Below, one piece after another: positions 46,301-58,872 of a stretch of DNA of 64,000 bases (its first letter is position 1; every line of letters begins with the position of its first letter). The stretch lies in NCBI GenBank assembly GCA_047967505.1, contig CM106539.1, one strand, 5' to 3'. The stretch comes from Dipteris shenzhenensis. Its lineage: Eukaryota > Polypodiophyta > Polypodiopsida > Gleicheniales. The notes under the pieces were generated by a model, which saw nothing but the letters and a program-made list of their open reading frames with translations, made no database searches and was not told the origin of the DNA. The position numbers and the translations under genes were made by a program.

Positions 46301-48920
46301 TTGAGAAAGAACAGGGCACGGTTGTGGATTGTTTGTCTGAACCACCAAGGTCACCTTTGCCCAGTCCATGCCAAAATGATGGTAGCCATAAAGCAGAATG
46401 TGAAGAAGACGTCCATGCAAGTACTAAAGAGTCTCCTGACATAGAAGAGGTTGATATAGACGACGAGCTATCAGAAGAGTCCACAAGAGAGACCATTGGA
46501 GACATTAGACAGGATGCTAGGGGTGAGGGCGTAGCCCTTGGAAGACTACCAGGAGTACTATTGAGGACCAACACAGGCCTTTCTGCTGATGGACGACTAC
46601 ATTGGGATTTGAATATGGAAGTGGAAGCTTGGGAGAGGCAAACAGATCAGGTTGCAGGAAAGACGAAGAAAGTGTGTGATAAGGAACCTCCCAGCATATC
46701 AATCAGTGCAGACTCTGATGAGAGCAAGCATGGCAAGACTGATGATTGTGGAGAGGATGCAGTGAAAGTGCGAGTGGATGAACAGCCTGATATAGTTGAA
46801 CATATTGATAATGGGCATTCTGATTGCAGAGATGCAGATGGTAGTCTGCCAAAAGAAGATGAGCAGATGTCAGCAGTGCTGCAAGGTGAAAATGAGTGGA
46901 AGGCCGGTGCTTCAGCAGATAATCTTGAGTTTGACAACTTTGCCTCCTGGGAGGGGGAAGAAGCTTCGGATTTTGAGGATGCACATGAGAAATCTGAAAT
47001 GCAAGAAGAGCGTCAGGATGATGCTAATCAGGCAACTTCATCAGAAACCAAGGCCCCAGTCTGGGATCAATTACCAGGGGAGCCTGAAGCAGAGGAGCAT
47101 GTTGACTATGGTGAATCGGACTGTGATGCGGATGATCTAGGATTGGAAGTAGATGAGAGAACATCATTAGGATTACAAGCTGACAGTGATGGGAAGGGTG
47201 AGGAGGCCACAGGCATGCTTGGAGTTGATAAACCTATCTTTAAAGAGGATGACACAGTTTCAGATGTTTGTGAGATGCAAGAAAAGACTAGATTACAGGA
47301 GAAGGATGTTAAAGCCTCTGTTTATGATAATAGTCAGCTGTCTGAACAAAGTTCGGAGAAGCATTCCAAGTCTGAACAAAGTTTGGAGAAGCATTCCAAG
47401 TCAAGGAGAACGAGATCGACTGGTTGGGATCAGCTGCCAGAGGGTTTCAACAGTGCTGAAGAGGCATTGAAAGCTTCGAAGGAGAAGTATCCTTGCCATG
47501 GACATGGTGGGCCCTGGGCTACTTCTCGGGATATTCAAACAGTGTCTGGACGAGGTGCATCTAGAGACGGTTTTGGATCCACAAGGGCAGATCTTGTAGA
47601 TAGACGGTAAGTATTTCAGTTTTGTAATACGTTCCCACTGACGTTGAAAATTCGGTTAACAAAGTTTCATTTGCGATCTAAAATTTGTCCTATTTCCGCT
47701 GCAGGCCAGAGGATGGGTGTGATGCAGGTCTAAAGTTTCTTCAACCTTGTGATGTCAGTCGTCGAGGCAGACACCCTGTAAGAGGAGGGCTAGCAGGTGG
47801 GAGACGTGGTAGGGGCAGTGGTGGTGAATGGAGTGATACTCAGGGTGGTCCCTTGGGTCACTGGGTTTCTGGATCGCATCGATCATCTTCTGGCTATGGC
47901 ACGAGCGGGCCTGCAAATGCTGCAGCTGTTGCAGCTGCGAAGCTGGAGAGTAGCGGGTTTGTTGTGGCTCCTGATGGTACCATCACAAAGGCTGGAAATG
48001 GTATTGCTCCGCGCCGAGGAGGTATACAGTCTGCAAGTGGAGGTAGTCACGGTGGTCGTGGAATATTTTTTCCCGCTATGAACTTTCCACATGCTAGAGC
48101 ATTGAGCACGAGTTTCAATGCTGGCATGAATGTGGGAGGAAGGGGTTCACGACCAAGTGTTGGGCCAGGCCTTGTGGGAGGTATAGCGGAGAGGGGTGGA
48201 CTAGCTGGACGGAGAACAATTGACAGATACCGAGGGCCTCAGTTTCACAGTGGAGGAATGGAGTTGCCTCGCAGGTCAGTGCATCCCCTGGATCAACCCA
48301 GCATGAGTAGCTGCACATCAAGTTTCAGACCCAAGTCAAGAGTGGTAAGGCCAAGGTCAAAAACACCACTTCCTAGCCCTCGTTCTATTTGCCACCAAAA
48401 ATCAGTGCCAACTGCATCAGTGCGGAGCCAGTGTTCACCACCTTTGTCAAAGTGTGCTACTGACAGAAGGGAGGCAGATAATTTTGGACATCGGGAGTTC
48501 AAGCATGATCTGTCTCACTCTCGTGTGCCTCAAGAGAGAATATTACCTGATCCTGTTCGTGGTTCATCTTTTGAGTGGCAAGTTTCAGCTGGAGCTCGGC
48601 ATTCACCTCCTGTGAGAGTGGGTTTTGGTTCTTCTGTATCTGTTACGGGAAACTCTGAAACCAATAGCACTGAGCGAAATGAAAATGGGGATGATAGAAT
48701 GACTGGGATACGGTCAAGAGGCAGTATAATCAATTCAAGGGATAGTAGCAAGCAGAGAAATAACAGGGGAATTGTTACTGGAAGAGACAGGGGTAGAGAG
48801 GAAGACAGAAGGCAAGATTTCAATAGGCTGTCTACCAAGGATGGTTCCGTCAGTGGCCATAAACATGCGAGGACTTGGGAGAGAGATGATGAAGGGCGGA
48901 GGAAACGGCAGCTTTTGTGA
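43322..48920 (+). CDS. Large acidic, proline-rich and RGG-rich probable nuclear protein, five exons
   Basis: Proposed exons are 43322-43351 (least certain), 45342-45458, 45536-45796, 45910-47606 and 47705-48920. All internal junctions are GT-AG and keep frame, giving about 1106 residues. Exons 1-2 read MEDLESRVRK joined to VEGVTNLKENLSKARF, a short coiled coil. Exon 3 adds a basic patch (KRARVG). Exon 4 starts with VPIKKRRIQM, a likely nuclear localisation signal, then a Ser/Pro repeat region (SPSPPPRSPSP, about 155-215), a long acidic stretch (about 215-620) with a 10-residue tandem repeat (SEQSSEKHSK, SEQSLEKHSK), and a conserved-looking block GWDQLPEGFNSAEEALKASK ... CHGHGGPWATSRD. Exon 5 has RRGRHPVRGG, AAAVAAAKLESSGFVVAPDG, glycine/arginine-rich segments and a basic, charged tail. 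Such composition suits an RNA- or chromatin-associated protein. It resembles plant proteins I cannot name with certainty. An alternative start is the Met in exon 2. Confidence 0.8.
43624..44265 (+). other. 213-codon open frame inside the first intron of the five-exon gene
   Basis: The frame MGRVRSDQFG... to ...GVYRQNG is long for chance at this base composition, has no recognisable domain and shows no phase-0 donor that would join exon 2 well. It could be an alternative first exon, a nested gene or an artefact. The basic stretch LLKRSRQRSFDKVRRTLIKG is its most protein-like part. Confidence 0.25.
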
Positions 48921-51285
48921 CAGCAGGTGGTAGGTAGTTGATTTGATGGTAACTCTTGCGAGTCAAGGCACATGTTGCATAGTTGGTGCTACATTGAACC
49001 TGTTAGGAAATCAGAACGTCTGCCTTTTGACAGGCCTTTAGGCCCCTACCTATGACAGTAGGGCCTATAAACTTACTGCAAAAAGAAGTCTGGGGTGCAC
49101 TGTTGTGGTGACTCACTAGTAGTGCTCTGCGAGTAGATTGTCGTAACACAACTTGGGAAAGTATCACAGAATAGTGGATTACCTGTAAGGTTGGTATGAG
49201 AAATCGACCTGGGCGAATATCCATATATTTGGCTGAAAAGATATTGGTGGCTACTGTGTGGGAGGGTGTGTGCTTCAGGGGGGGGTTTGAGAGAGAGGTG
49301 GCAATTAATGTGGGAAAGAGAGCATGCATTAAAAATGTAGAAATAGCATCAGTATTAAATCGAGTGTTATTTGAGCATGTGCATGGGGGGCCTGGGGGAA
49401 GCCATGTTGGTGTAGTTTGTATGCATGTGAGCGATGTGTACAGCTTAAAAGCAAGCCCTTGCTATGCATGTTGGCCATGGGTTTGAACATTATGGATGAC
49501 TATTGTACTGTATTTTTATGTTGAAACAATGGGATGGATCCATCAATGTGCATTTATTAATAGCTAGCCGTTGCTCTGCATGATGGCCATGGGTTTGAAC
49601 GTTGTAGGTGGCTAGTGCGGTGCTCTCTTACGTTTATACAATGGATGATCATTACCTAGTCCTTGCTTGTGATGCCTCCATAACGAATTGGTTGTAGCTT
49701 AGTTCTCACCATGCTTGATGCCATGGGAATGAGCCTTGCATGTTGCTATCGTGCAGCTTTCTTATCTATCTATTTATACATATTAAAGGTCAGTGAAAGG
49801 AACACAGTGTTGACACGTGGCAAGCAGGTCAATATGGGGGTACCTTGTAGCAGGTAAGAATGTGGAAATAGTATTTTTGGTGTGAAACTTAGCAAGGAAG
49901 ACAAGGCCAGCTGCTATTTTAAATTATGTTCATATTTTATACATTGTACGAATTATTTTTTTGGGCATTTGAGGTGAAGTTATTTGGAGTACTATCTTTG
50001 CTTGATCTTTTTGGCTGGACTTCCAAGTTTTTTAGTTCTAAGGCCATTTTCGTAGAATGGTCTTGCTTGCTGTCAATCGCCTACAAAAATTTGTTTAATC
50101 GTTCGGAGATGTGATGGGGTCTTGGTGTGGATGAGGTGGGGTCTCTTCTTGAAGTAGTTGCCTAATAGCTCATGCTATCTTAGCATTTCTTTTGTGGCAT
50201 GCAGCGTTCATGGAATAAGGTACAAACCTTATTGTTACCATGGGTTGGTGTATAATTGTTAAAAGATTGACATTTTATGAAGCAAGACACACGAGCATGC
50301 ATTGACGATGAAGATATGGAAGGTTGATGACATTTGAAGTAAAAACATTTTTTCCTCGAAGGGTGAAGGGTGGACATTGTCCCAAAATTAGAGAAATGCC
50401 CAAAATTTGACACGAGTGCTTGAATGCTTGTATACTATGACTAATAACGACCAATGCCATAGTTCATTGTTCAAGTGTTTGAGTCATATGTTGATTTCCT
50501 CATCTTGTACATATTGTGTACTCGGTCAAGATGTATATAGAGCGCAATAGATTGGACATTCCTTAGCTCCTAGTCTAGGTAGGCTTGTGTGGACTTAGGG
50601 AAACCCTAATAAGGTTTCACATGTATTGTAATATTTTTGTGTTCAAAACGTGGAAGGTGTACAAATGCATAGGACAAGCTTGTGTTCCTACTTCCCTTGT
50701 CGTGATTGTGAGTTATTGCATTATTTGACATGGTATTGAAGCTTCATAGTTCAACTTCTAATGGACGTGATTCACGTGAGGTAGAGTATATGTTGAGTGT
50801 AAGGGAGGGTATGGTTAGTTGGAGTCAACATTTTGCCTCAATCTTGGCAGAGACAAAGGGGGCTTGGTAGGTGTAAGTCGTCGGAGGCCAATTGCTATGT
50901 CTACATGGACATCGGGGCCTAGTTGAGCTATATTTGCATTTTGTAGCAGGCTATGGTTGTTGGATGGAGAGATAAGGTGCTCGAGGTGCAGCAATGGAGT
51001 ATCATGTCTTGGGCACTTAATTAGGATCTAGTAGTGCATAGGAGTATCATGTCTTGGGCACTTCATTAGAATGTAGCAATGCATAGGGGGCAATGGGATC
51101 CACATCCTTAGAACTGAGGGGTATAGAGCATTGATCCCCATTGGGACCTTGTCGCGATGGAGGTGCCAAACTTCCACCATTCACATGGGCCACGTTCGGG
51201 TCTACAATATCATGATGGGCAAGCTTTTATTTATATTGCTTGTGCATAGCCTATGGATCAGCCCATTTGGTGAGTGGGATTTGGC
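48921..51285. other. 3' flank of the five-exon gene and repeat debris, no gene
   Basis: The first few hundred bases are probably 3' UTR. 'ccatgggtttgaac' with 'gcatg(t/a)tggccatggg' occurs twice (about 49462-49490 and 49577-49605). No open frame in the stretch has a recognisable domain. Confidence 0.45.
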
Positions 51286-52840
51286 ATATCTTGAGTAGAT
51301 TATGACATATGGAAGTGGCCTCGGTAATGGCAAGTGCGAAGAGCTGATCGATTGTGGTAAGAGTTGGGTGAAATCATAATGGCATGCCACTTGGCCTTGT
51401 AAGACTCCCTTTGGTGCTTTTCCTTGTCCTTGATTGAGAAATCAAACTCGTGGTTAGCCCTATTGTATAGGCACACCTTGGCCAAAAGATAGTCATAGGG
51501 AATCACATGGGCTTGAGAATCGATGTGATTTGCAGCCACCCCCATGGTTCAAAAATGCATCTGGAGGTTCTTGTGTCTAGGGATGGCATGAAGGACATTA
51601 GTAAGGGTATGTACATCTGAGGGTAGTACTTTAGATGCTAGAAGGGGCTCTGCATCAAGGACTTTTGAGGATGAGGTTTGGGTGGCCACATCATCCCAAA
51701 ACCTGAGGGAAGAATTATTTTCTAGAAAGAGGGAGTGACACAAAACAAAGTGGACGGAATTGGTGGAGAGAGATAGGACAACTTGATAGCAAGGTGAGCA
51801 ATAGAAGTGCTAGGGCAGTGGCCTTGTCATCAAGAAGTGCAGTTGGGGTTGTGGCTTGTTTGGCCCCTACCATGGCGAGAGTGGTCTTAGATCCAAAAGC
51901 TATTTTTCTAGAAGTTGCAAAGTCGTTTGGTCCTTAATAGTGGCCCAATGCCTACTTGTAAATCTAGAGCTTTAAAGTAATCATTGGCAATAATACCTTT
52001 AGTTACAACTTGGCGGAAAGCATCGGCAACACCATTGATTTGCACATGATTTGTGCACCTACAACCTGCCTCCTAATTATAACTCGTTCTCAGAGCTATG
52101 CACCTATGGCAATCACTATGTACATCATGTAACATAATAGGTTTGTTAATAGAAGGGGATTTTGTAATTTTGGAGACTTACTGGCCATTTTCGGATAAGA
52201 GGGGGTTTAAAAAGTAAAAATCTAAAGCAAAGGATGGTCTGCATGTTGCTCAACAACTTTTTCATGACTTAAAAATACTTATCTTATGTAATTACGATAT
52301 GTTTTAAAAATACTTATCTAATGTAATTACGGTATGTACATTTATGGAGGGGACCAAAGTACCACATCTATATGTAGGAAGAGGGGTAAACAATCATACC
52401 AAAGCATGTAAAATTCTGAACATAGAGGTATTTAAAATGTGACCTTGCTATAGCACAATTTTTATGGGTTTTTAGAGTGGCCACCGCATGGCTATCCACC
52501 ATTTCTTTTAATAGTTTGCATTTCCAATATAGGTCCACTAAACATTTTTGATTGCATTGCTTTGCATAGACACACAAACACAAAGACATATACATAACAT
52601 ACAAGTTTACACACAACCATGGAAGCTCTTTTAACACATCCAAAATATCTCTGATTGTCAACTACAATCAAGGAATAAAGAGAAATGCCATCCTTAAAAC
52701 CTATACCCATGGAAAAGTACTATGATCATCCTATAGCTTTGACACATCCAAATATATATAATTATCACCTAAAGTTGAGGAATAGAGAGAAACGTCATCC
52801 TCCAAATGTATACCCATGGAAAAATACTCATCACCCTAAA
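51285..52840. repeat. Left copy of a 1.5-kb tandem duplication
   Basis: This copy matches 53065-54560 in the same orientation. Anchors are 'gagaaatcaaactcgtggttagccctat', 'gtggcccaatgcctacttgtaaatct', 'caacaccattgatttgcacatgatttgtgcacc' and 'aaaacctatacccatggaaaagtac', broken here into phrases. On the minus strand both copies keep a short phrase, LLAKVCLY(N/D)RANHEFDF, so an old coding region may be part of it. No family assigned. Confidence 0.85.
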
Positions 52841-53064
52841 CTCAAGACTATGTGCTCACCATCACATCCATTGAGACTCGTAGTCATGGTGCACAAGTTC
52901 CCTAGTACACAAGATATCAAAAGTAGCAAACCAGTATGATCAGGACAAAATGACCAATATTTTTGTGTATAATATGACATGTCATTAATAACATAGAACA
53001 AGGGGGCTTAAGGCCCATGGTTGAGGTGGCAATCTTTTCCTTGTACAACCCATATATACCCCCT

Positions 53065-54560
53065 CGAGTAGATTATGCCACATGGAAGTGGCCTCAATAA
53101 TAACAATTGCAAAGAGCTAATTGATTTGCGGTAAGAGTTGGGTGAAATTTGCTAGTAGGGTCTATAAGGTTGGCTTAACTTCATAATGGCACGTAACTCA
53201 GCCTTGTAAACTCCCTTTGGTGCTTTTCCTTGTCCATGATTGAGAAATCAAACTCGTGGTTAGCCCTATCATATAGGCACACCTTGGCCAAAAGATAATC
53301 ATAGGGAATCGCACGGGCCTTGGAATTTGTGTGATTTGGAGCCACCCCATGGTTCCATTTGGAGGTTCTCGCATCCAGGGAAGTCATGGAGGACATCCGT
53401 AATGGTATGTACATATGAGGGTAGTACTTTTGATGCTAGAAGGGTATTTGCATCAAGAATAATTTTCAAGGATGAGGTCTAGGTGGTCACATCATCCCAA
53501 AACCTCAAGGACGAATTCGTTTCTAGAAAGAGATGGAGTGATACACAAAACTAAGTGGATGGAAGGGGCCAAGAATTGGTAGAGAGAGACGGGGCAACTT
53601 GATAGCAAGGTCGAGCAATAGAAGTGCTCGGTCAGTGGACTTGTCATCAAGAAGTGCAAATATGGCTTGTTTGGTCCCTACCATCGCAGGAGTGGTCTTA
53701 GAGTCGAACTTGTTTCTCTAGAAGTTGCAAAGTTGTTTGGTCCTTAATGGTGGCCCAATGCCTACTTGTAAATCTGAAGCTTCAAATTGAGATGCATTGG
53801 CAATAACGCCTTTAGTTACAACTTGGTCGAAAGCATCAGCAACACCATTGATTTGCACATGATTTGTGCACCTACAACTTGCCTCCTAATTATAACTCGT
53901 TCTCAAAGCTATCACCTATGGCGATATTGCATACATAATCTAACATAATAGGTTTGTTAATAGAAGGGGATCTTGTAATTTTCAAAAACTAATGGTCTTT
54001 TTTAGATAAGAGGGGGTTTTAAAAATACTTATCTAATGTAATTAGTGAATGTTTTATCGAAAAAATACTTATCTAACGTAATTACAGTATGTTCATTTAT
54101 GGAGGGGGATTGAAATCCAAAGTACTGCATCTATATGTATAGAATAAGGGTAGACAATTATATAAAAGCATGTAAAATTCTAAACATAGGCGTATTAAAA
54201 ATGTGCCCTTGCTTGCACATTTTTAATGGGTTTTTAGAGAGTGACCACCGCAAGGCTATGCACCATTTCTTTTAATAGCATGGATTTTAGACTCTGCATT
54301 TCCAATATAGGTCCACTAGACATTTTTGCTTGCATTGCTGTGAATAGGCACATAAATATAAGTGCACACACAATCGTGGAAGCATTTTTAACACATCCAA
54401 AATATCTCTAATTGTCAACTACAATTGAGGAATAAATAGAAATGTCATCCTCAAAACCTATACCCATGGAAAAGTACTATGATCATCCTATTGCTTCAGT
54501 TGAGGAATAGAGAGGATGTCATCCTCCAAAGTTATACCCATGGAAAAGTACTATTTCCCA
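53065..54560. repeat. Right copy of the 1.5-kb tandem duplication
   Basis: This copy lies about 225 bp after the left one, with small insertions and deletions between them (for example an extra 40 bp near 53150 and a shorter block near 53470). The sequence in between contains no primer binding site or gag, so a segmental tandem duplication is preferred to a pair of LTRs. Confidence 0.85.
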
Positions 54561-55215
54561 CCTTCCTACCCCCCTACCTAGTCCCCCCCCCCCCTCATTC
54601 AATTCCTTTCCCTAATATTTCCCTCTTTTCTCCCGTTCTCGTTTCTAGCCCTTCTTTAATTTATTTTTCACGTTTTCCTCAAGCACCCCTTATGTCTGTC
54701 TTCTCCTTTTTCAATTTTCCCTTTTCCCTTATTTTCCTTTTTTCCTTTTTTAATTTAATTTATTTTTCAAAATTTCCCCTTTTTAATTTTTTATTCTCCC
54801 CTTTATTTTCTTTGTTTTTCATTAATTTATTCCCTTTTTATATATATACTTTTATCTTTCTTTTCTATTTTTTATTTTTTATTTAACCTTTTTTAGTCTC
54901 CTTTGTTTTTCACCTTTTTTAATTTATTCCCTTTTATATATGTTTTTCTTTTTTTAATTTTAAAATTTCCCTTTAATTTTTTGATTTATTACTTCTTAAT
55001 CCCCTTTTTTCCTTATCTCTTTCTAATTTTCTTGATTTAATTTTTCGTTCTCTTGATTTATTACTCCTCTAATTTCCTTTGTTTGTTTACTCTTTTCTTA
55101 TTTTTTTAACTATGTTTATTTTTCCTTTCCTTTCCTCTTATTTTTGCTAGGCCCCTTTATCTCTCACTAATAAACCCCCTAGGCCCTAACCCTTTATTTC
55201 TCCCTCTACCCGAAT
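54545..55215. repeat. Strongly T/C-biased, low-complexity tract
   Basis: The plus strand is almost entirely pyrimidine with T-rich runs (tttaatttatttttc) and a C12-type run near 54580. The open frame 54479-54886 (phenylalanine/leucine/serine-rich) is a composition artefact. A second such tract lies at 55950-56560. Confidence 0.85.
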
Positions 55216-55949
55216 TAACGGCGCGATTGTTGACCTTCTGCTTCCACACCTTACGACGTGTCACATGCTCCTTGTTCAAATTTTGTGCTCCTCTATCTAA
55301 CCTTAAATACCCCCTCCTCTTCTCTAGTACTCTATGCCCTCATTTACCTCACTTGCACGAAATCCTGAGTTTGGAACCTCGCTGTTCACTGTGGGTGGTT
55401 GTTGCTGGTCGTCCTGCTCAGAGTGCTTCCCCACACATGCTAGTGTGGCTATCTCAACCCCACTAGCAGGCAAGTCTCATAGCCCCATGGGGGGCTAGGG
55501 TTGGGTGAGAATGCTAAGCTGGCATTGCAGCTCTAGCTTAGCATCGTGAAATTTCAGGATTCTGGCTCAACCTTGCAATGCCCAAAGCTCCTCATTGGCC
55601 CAAAAGTCTACTGGCTATGGGATTAGTTGTAACAGCGTGCAACTTGCATTAAGCTGCATTAAAGAAGAACTTCAAACCTTCACGGGGATGCATTTCTGGA
55701 AATGTTGGCTGGGTAGTAGCCTGCTAAAGATTACAACAGTAGAACCAACGTGGGGAGGTCCTCTTAGTACTTTGGCCATCCTACTCCTCGCTGAGTGCTC
55801 CTCACTATCCACAAACTCCACACCCACATCTCACGCCTTGTGCGCCTACATCTCGTTGTCCACACCTACTTCTCGCACCTCGTGCGAACGAAGTCCCCCA
55901 GTCATGCCACCACTTCCCTCCAATTTCTCGATGGATTCATAGGTCCCTT
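55216..55949. other. Non-repetitive stretch between the T/C tracts, no gene identified
   Basis: A TATA-less, mixed-composition stretch with short frames (55227-55466, 55595-55942). Phrases such as 'gctaagctggcattgcagctctagcttagc' (near 55514) form an imperfect palindrome. It could be LTR DNA. Confidence 0.35.
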
Positions 55950-56560
55950 CCATGCATTAATGGTCATTTTCTCTTCTCCCCCTTCTAATAATCTATTCCC
56001 TTCTCTATTAATTTAACCCCCCCTTTTTTTTTCATGTTTCGGGTTAAAAAAAAAACACCTCACTAGGTTTTATTACATTTATTTAAGTTCATCTCTGTGT
56101 TTTTTACCCTTTTAATTAAAAAAATATTCTTGTCCCTCCTCCGTTAATTTTTCCACCTCCCATTCTGAATATTACCCCCCCCCCCCTTTCCCCCCTTTTC
56201 TTCTTTATCTCTCTCTCCTCGTTTCTATTTATCTCATTTTTTCCTTTATTGACACATTTAGTTAAGTTCTTTATAGATCGCTATTATCATTCCCACTTTT
56301 TATCCTCCCTCTTAGTTTCCCTCCTTTCCTCCTCATAATTTCCTCAATTTCCCCCTCTAATTTGTTATGGCACTTACCTATCTATAATCTTTCTATTCCT
56401 TCTTCTCCTCCTTCCCCTTAATGTCCCTCAATTTTCCCCTTATTCTCCCTCAAATAGATTATTTACATTTTTTCTTTTTTCACTTTTTTCACTTTTTTGT
56501 TCTAGTGCTGTATTTAAAACTCTCATTTAAGTTCTTTTCCCTGCACCTCTACCAATTAAA
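55950..56560. repeat. Second T/C-biased tract with homopolymer runs
   Basis: It contains poly-A (aaaaaaaaaa near 56046), poly-C (near 56175) and many tttccct and ttaattt phrases. The frame at 56421-56894 starts inside it and is not supported as a gene. Confidence 0.8.
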
Positions 56561-56867
56561 TACAATATGTCCCCTTGGCCTTGGCCATATATTACTTAAT
56601 GTTTCATGGGACCGCCTAGGTGGAGGGGTGGCACATGGAGATTCCATGCCATCTCACCATACTATATTGTTTGTTCCATGGACTATGTACAACACACTTA
56701 TGGGTCCTCTTACTTGGAAGGGTGGCACATGGACATGCCCTGCCACCTCAACCTCGGGCCCTTACCACTCCATATTATATTCTACTAATGCCACACACAT
56801 ATATTCACTTCTACTTATTACATTTACAATGGAAAATTTTTTAGCGGTAATAGATTCCCCCCCAGGT

Positions 56868-56965
56868 TACATTTTGGCTCCTGATAAGGCTTAGTAGTCA
56901 CCTTTTCTGGTCATCACATGTTACATTTTGGCTCCTGAGATAAGGCTTAGTAGTCACCTCACCTG
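56868..56965. repeat. Two-copy tandem duplication, about 55 bp
   Basis: 'ttacattttggctcctga' plus 'taaggcttagtagtcacct' occurs twice in a row, the second with a small insertion (gaga). Confidence 0.85.
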
Positions 56966-57778
56966 GTGCCTCCACTTCCTTGTTATCTAGCTCTATGATC
57001 TAAGTTTTAGCAAGAGACATGATGGAAGACTCTTTTGTACTCTAAAAAATAGCTATAGCTATGCTTGCAATTTTACATTATCATAAGTTTACAAGAAATA
57101 TTGATTTGGATGAGTCTTTGTACAAAGGATCTATCGTGGCCTTTTCAATAATTTAATTCTACCTTTTCAGTGAGTTAAGTACAAATGGACGATCCAAACA
57201 TTTGCTTGTTTGAATGTCCTTTTCATCATTACTATGCTTTAGGTTTACGATCTAGTGTCCAAAGTTAAGATCTAGGGTTTAGAGTCTATTAAGGAATGGT
57301 TTCAATTTTGGAGTGGCCAGCTCACCTACCACATGGCGCTTGCTTCATGATGCTATTTGAGGCTTCCTCAAAAAATTGCAGAGACCCCAAGGGGTCCCCT
57401 ACAAAAGGTATACAAACCCTATATGGTGACTTTCCCTACATCCTGTTATGCAGAGACCTTGCAAAAACCTTTAGAAAGTTTCCTGAGTAGTTTTTTGCAA
57501 GCCTGTAGGTGGTTTTGGAGGAAAAAGACGTTTTTGAAGATTCCCATGTTTCTTTCGACAACTGAGAGTTTGGAATGACTTGTAGAGGCAACCATTTCTT
57601 GCTTTTGGTTTCCATTGTACTTCGGGAAGTCAAAACTCCTTCATCCTTGAATTTGGGATCATTTCATTGGATTTTTGACTCGATGTCTCTACTTAAACGT
57701 TTTTCTACCAGTGTGTTGGAACTCAAGATAGCGAGTTGCATAGATCTACATCATTGCGCTTTGAGATAGCACCTCTTC
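56966..57778. other. No recognisable gene
   Basis: The stretch contains short frames (57296-57490, 57357-57578, 57436-57633 minus) that overlap on both strands without domain evidence. 'gagaccttgcaaaaacc' and 'gcagagaccccaaggggtcccc' are mildly repetitive. Confidence 0.4.
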
Positions 57779-58165
57779 TAGAGCTACACACACAAATATA
57801 CATGATCTTTAAAAACTCACAAAAGGAAAAGATAACAAGCGCGTTGTTTGGCACAAAATGTTTTTTTCCCCCGCTTCTGTGCCTCTGCGTCGCTTTCCTT
57901 GCCTCCATCCTGTTCTATTTGGGTCGTGATTTTTTTTCCAGTGCATTCGTGCGTCGCTTTCTTTCACGCTTTCTCTGTCTGCGGATTTGCTTGTAGGTCC
58001 GTGCACTTCCCATGCTATGGATCAACGAAGCCTTTGCTTTGATACCACTACAATGAGAATTTCTCGACGAAAGTGCAAAGCATCGAAAACACAGCGAAAA
58101 CTATACACATAAATATGCATGATCTTTCAAAACTCACAAATGGAAAAGATAACAAGCACATTGGG
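57779..58165 (-). mobile_element. Possible copia LTR pair remnant with primer-binding-site-like sequence
   Basis: 'acacaaatatacatgatctttaaaaactcacaaa' style sequence at 57787-57840 recurs at 58105-58160, both followed by 'ggaaaagataacaagc'. Between them the minus strand reads tggtatcaaagc (58036-58047), one base off the tRNA-iMet primer binding site. The flanking bases are not a clean LTR end, so the assignment is weak. Confidence 0.35.
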
Positions 58166-58639
58166 TGGTGCAGTGTCCCCCCATAGGAGTGGTGCTCATC
58201 TTCCACTTCCTATGTATTTGATTGATTCAATAATTTCAAGCAACAATTGGTACAAGCTCATGTACATCTCCTCCGTGCACGAATTGGAGATAAGCCACAT
58301 AAACCTTTCCAAAATAGCTTGCCTTTTCTAGAAATAGAGTTTGTTTCCTTAGGCCAAGCCTCTAATGTTCCAAAAAATAAAAATAATATGCTTAGGCTAA
58401 GCCTCTAATTTCAAAAGCTAGGCTTTCGGAAGTAAGCCTTGTTTATTCCCCACATCACTGGTTGCGCCTTACGTGCACAAAAATGCTTGTCGCCAATAGC
58501 CATTGCCCGATTAGTTGCTCTTCCCTTGAATTCGCAACATCTATCAATAATGCAAATATTTAAAGCATAAGAAACGTTGGAATCAATCACCAATATTATT
58601 CAATCTTTTAGTATTTACATGATGCAAATCAACAAATCA
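58166..58639. other. No recognisable gene
   Basis: 'ggcca/taagcctctaat' occurs twice (near 58350 and 58395). No open frame of interest. Confidence 0.4.
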
Positions 58640-58872
58640 TAGATGAATGGTGCACACATGCGACACATACCATCACATGGTGCACACAGTGCTACACATG
58701 CATAAAGCCATACAGATGGTGAGCACACTGCTACACATACCGTCATCGCGTAAGTGGTGCACACACTGCTACACACTCATACTACCATAGCCATATATTT
58801 AGCCATGCAAACGGATGGTGCACACATTGCTACACATATCGTCTCCCATCATATAAGTGGTGCACACTAGTA
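58640..58872. repeat. Minisatellite built on 'ggtgcacacactgctacacat'
   Basis: Five or six irregular copies of a 35-50 bp unit share 'tggtgcacac', 'tgctacacat' and often 'ccgtc'. Two longer spacers contain 'catatttagccat' and 'gcataaagccat'. Confidence 0.85.

Noticed and set aside
46149-46984. Minus-strand frames of 93-141 codons opposite exon 4
   Set aside because: They are shadows of the real plus-strand coding exon of the five-exon gene.
51285-54560. The two 1.5-kb repeats as LTRs of one element
   Set aside because: The 225 bp between them have no primer binding site, gag or polypurine tract, and no tg...ca ends were found, so a tandem duplication fits better.
58630-58872. A CRISPR array
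   Set aside because: The repeats are irregular in length and sequence, and the window is plant nuclear DNA; a minisatellite explains them.
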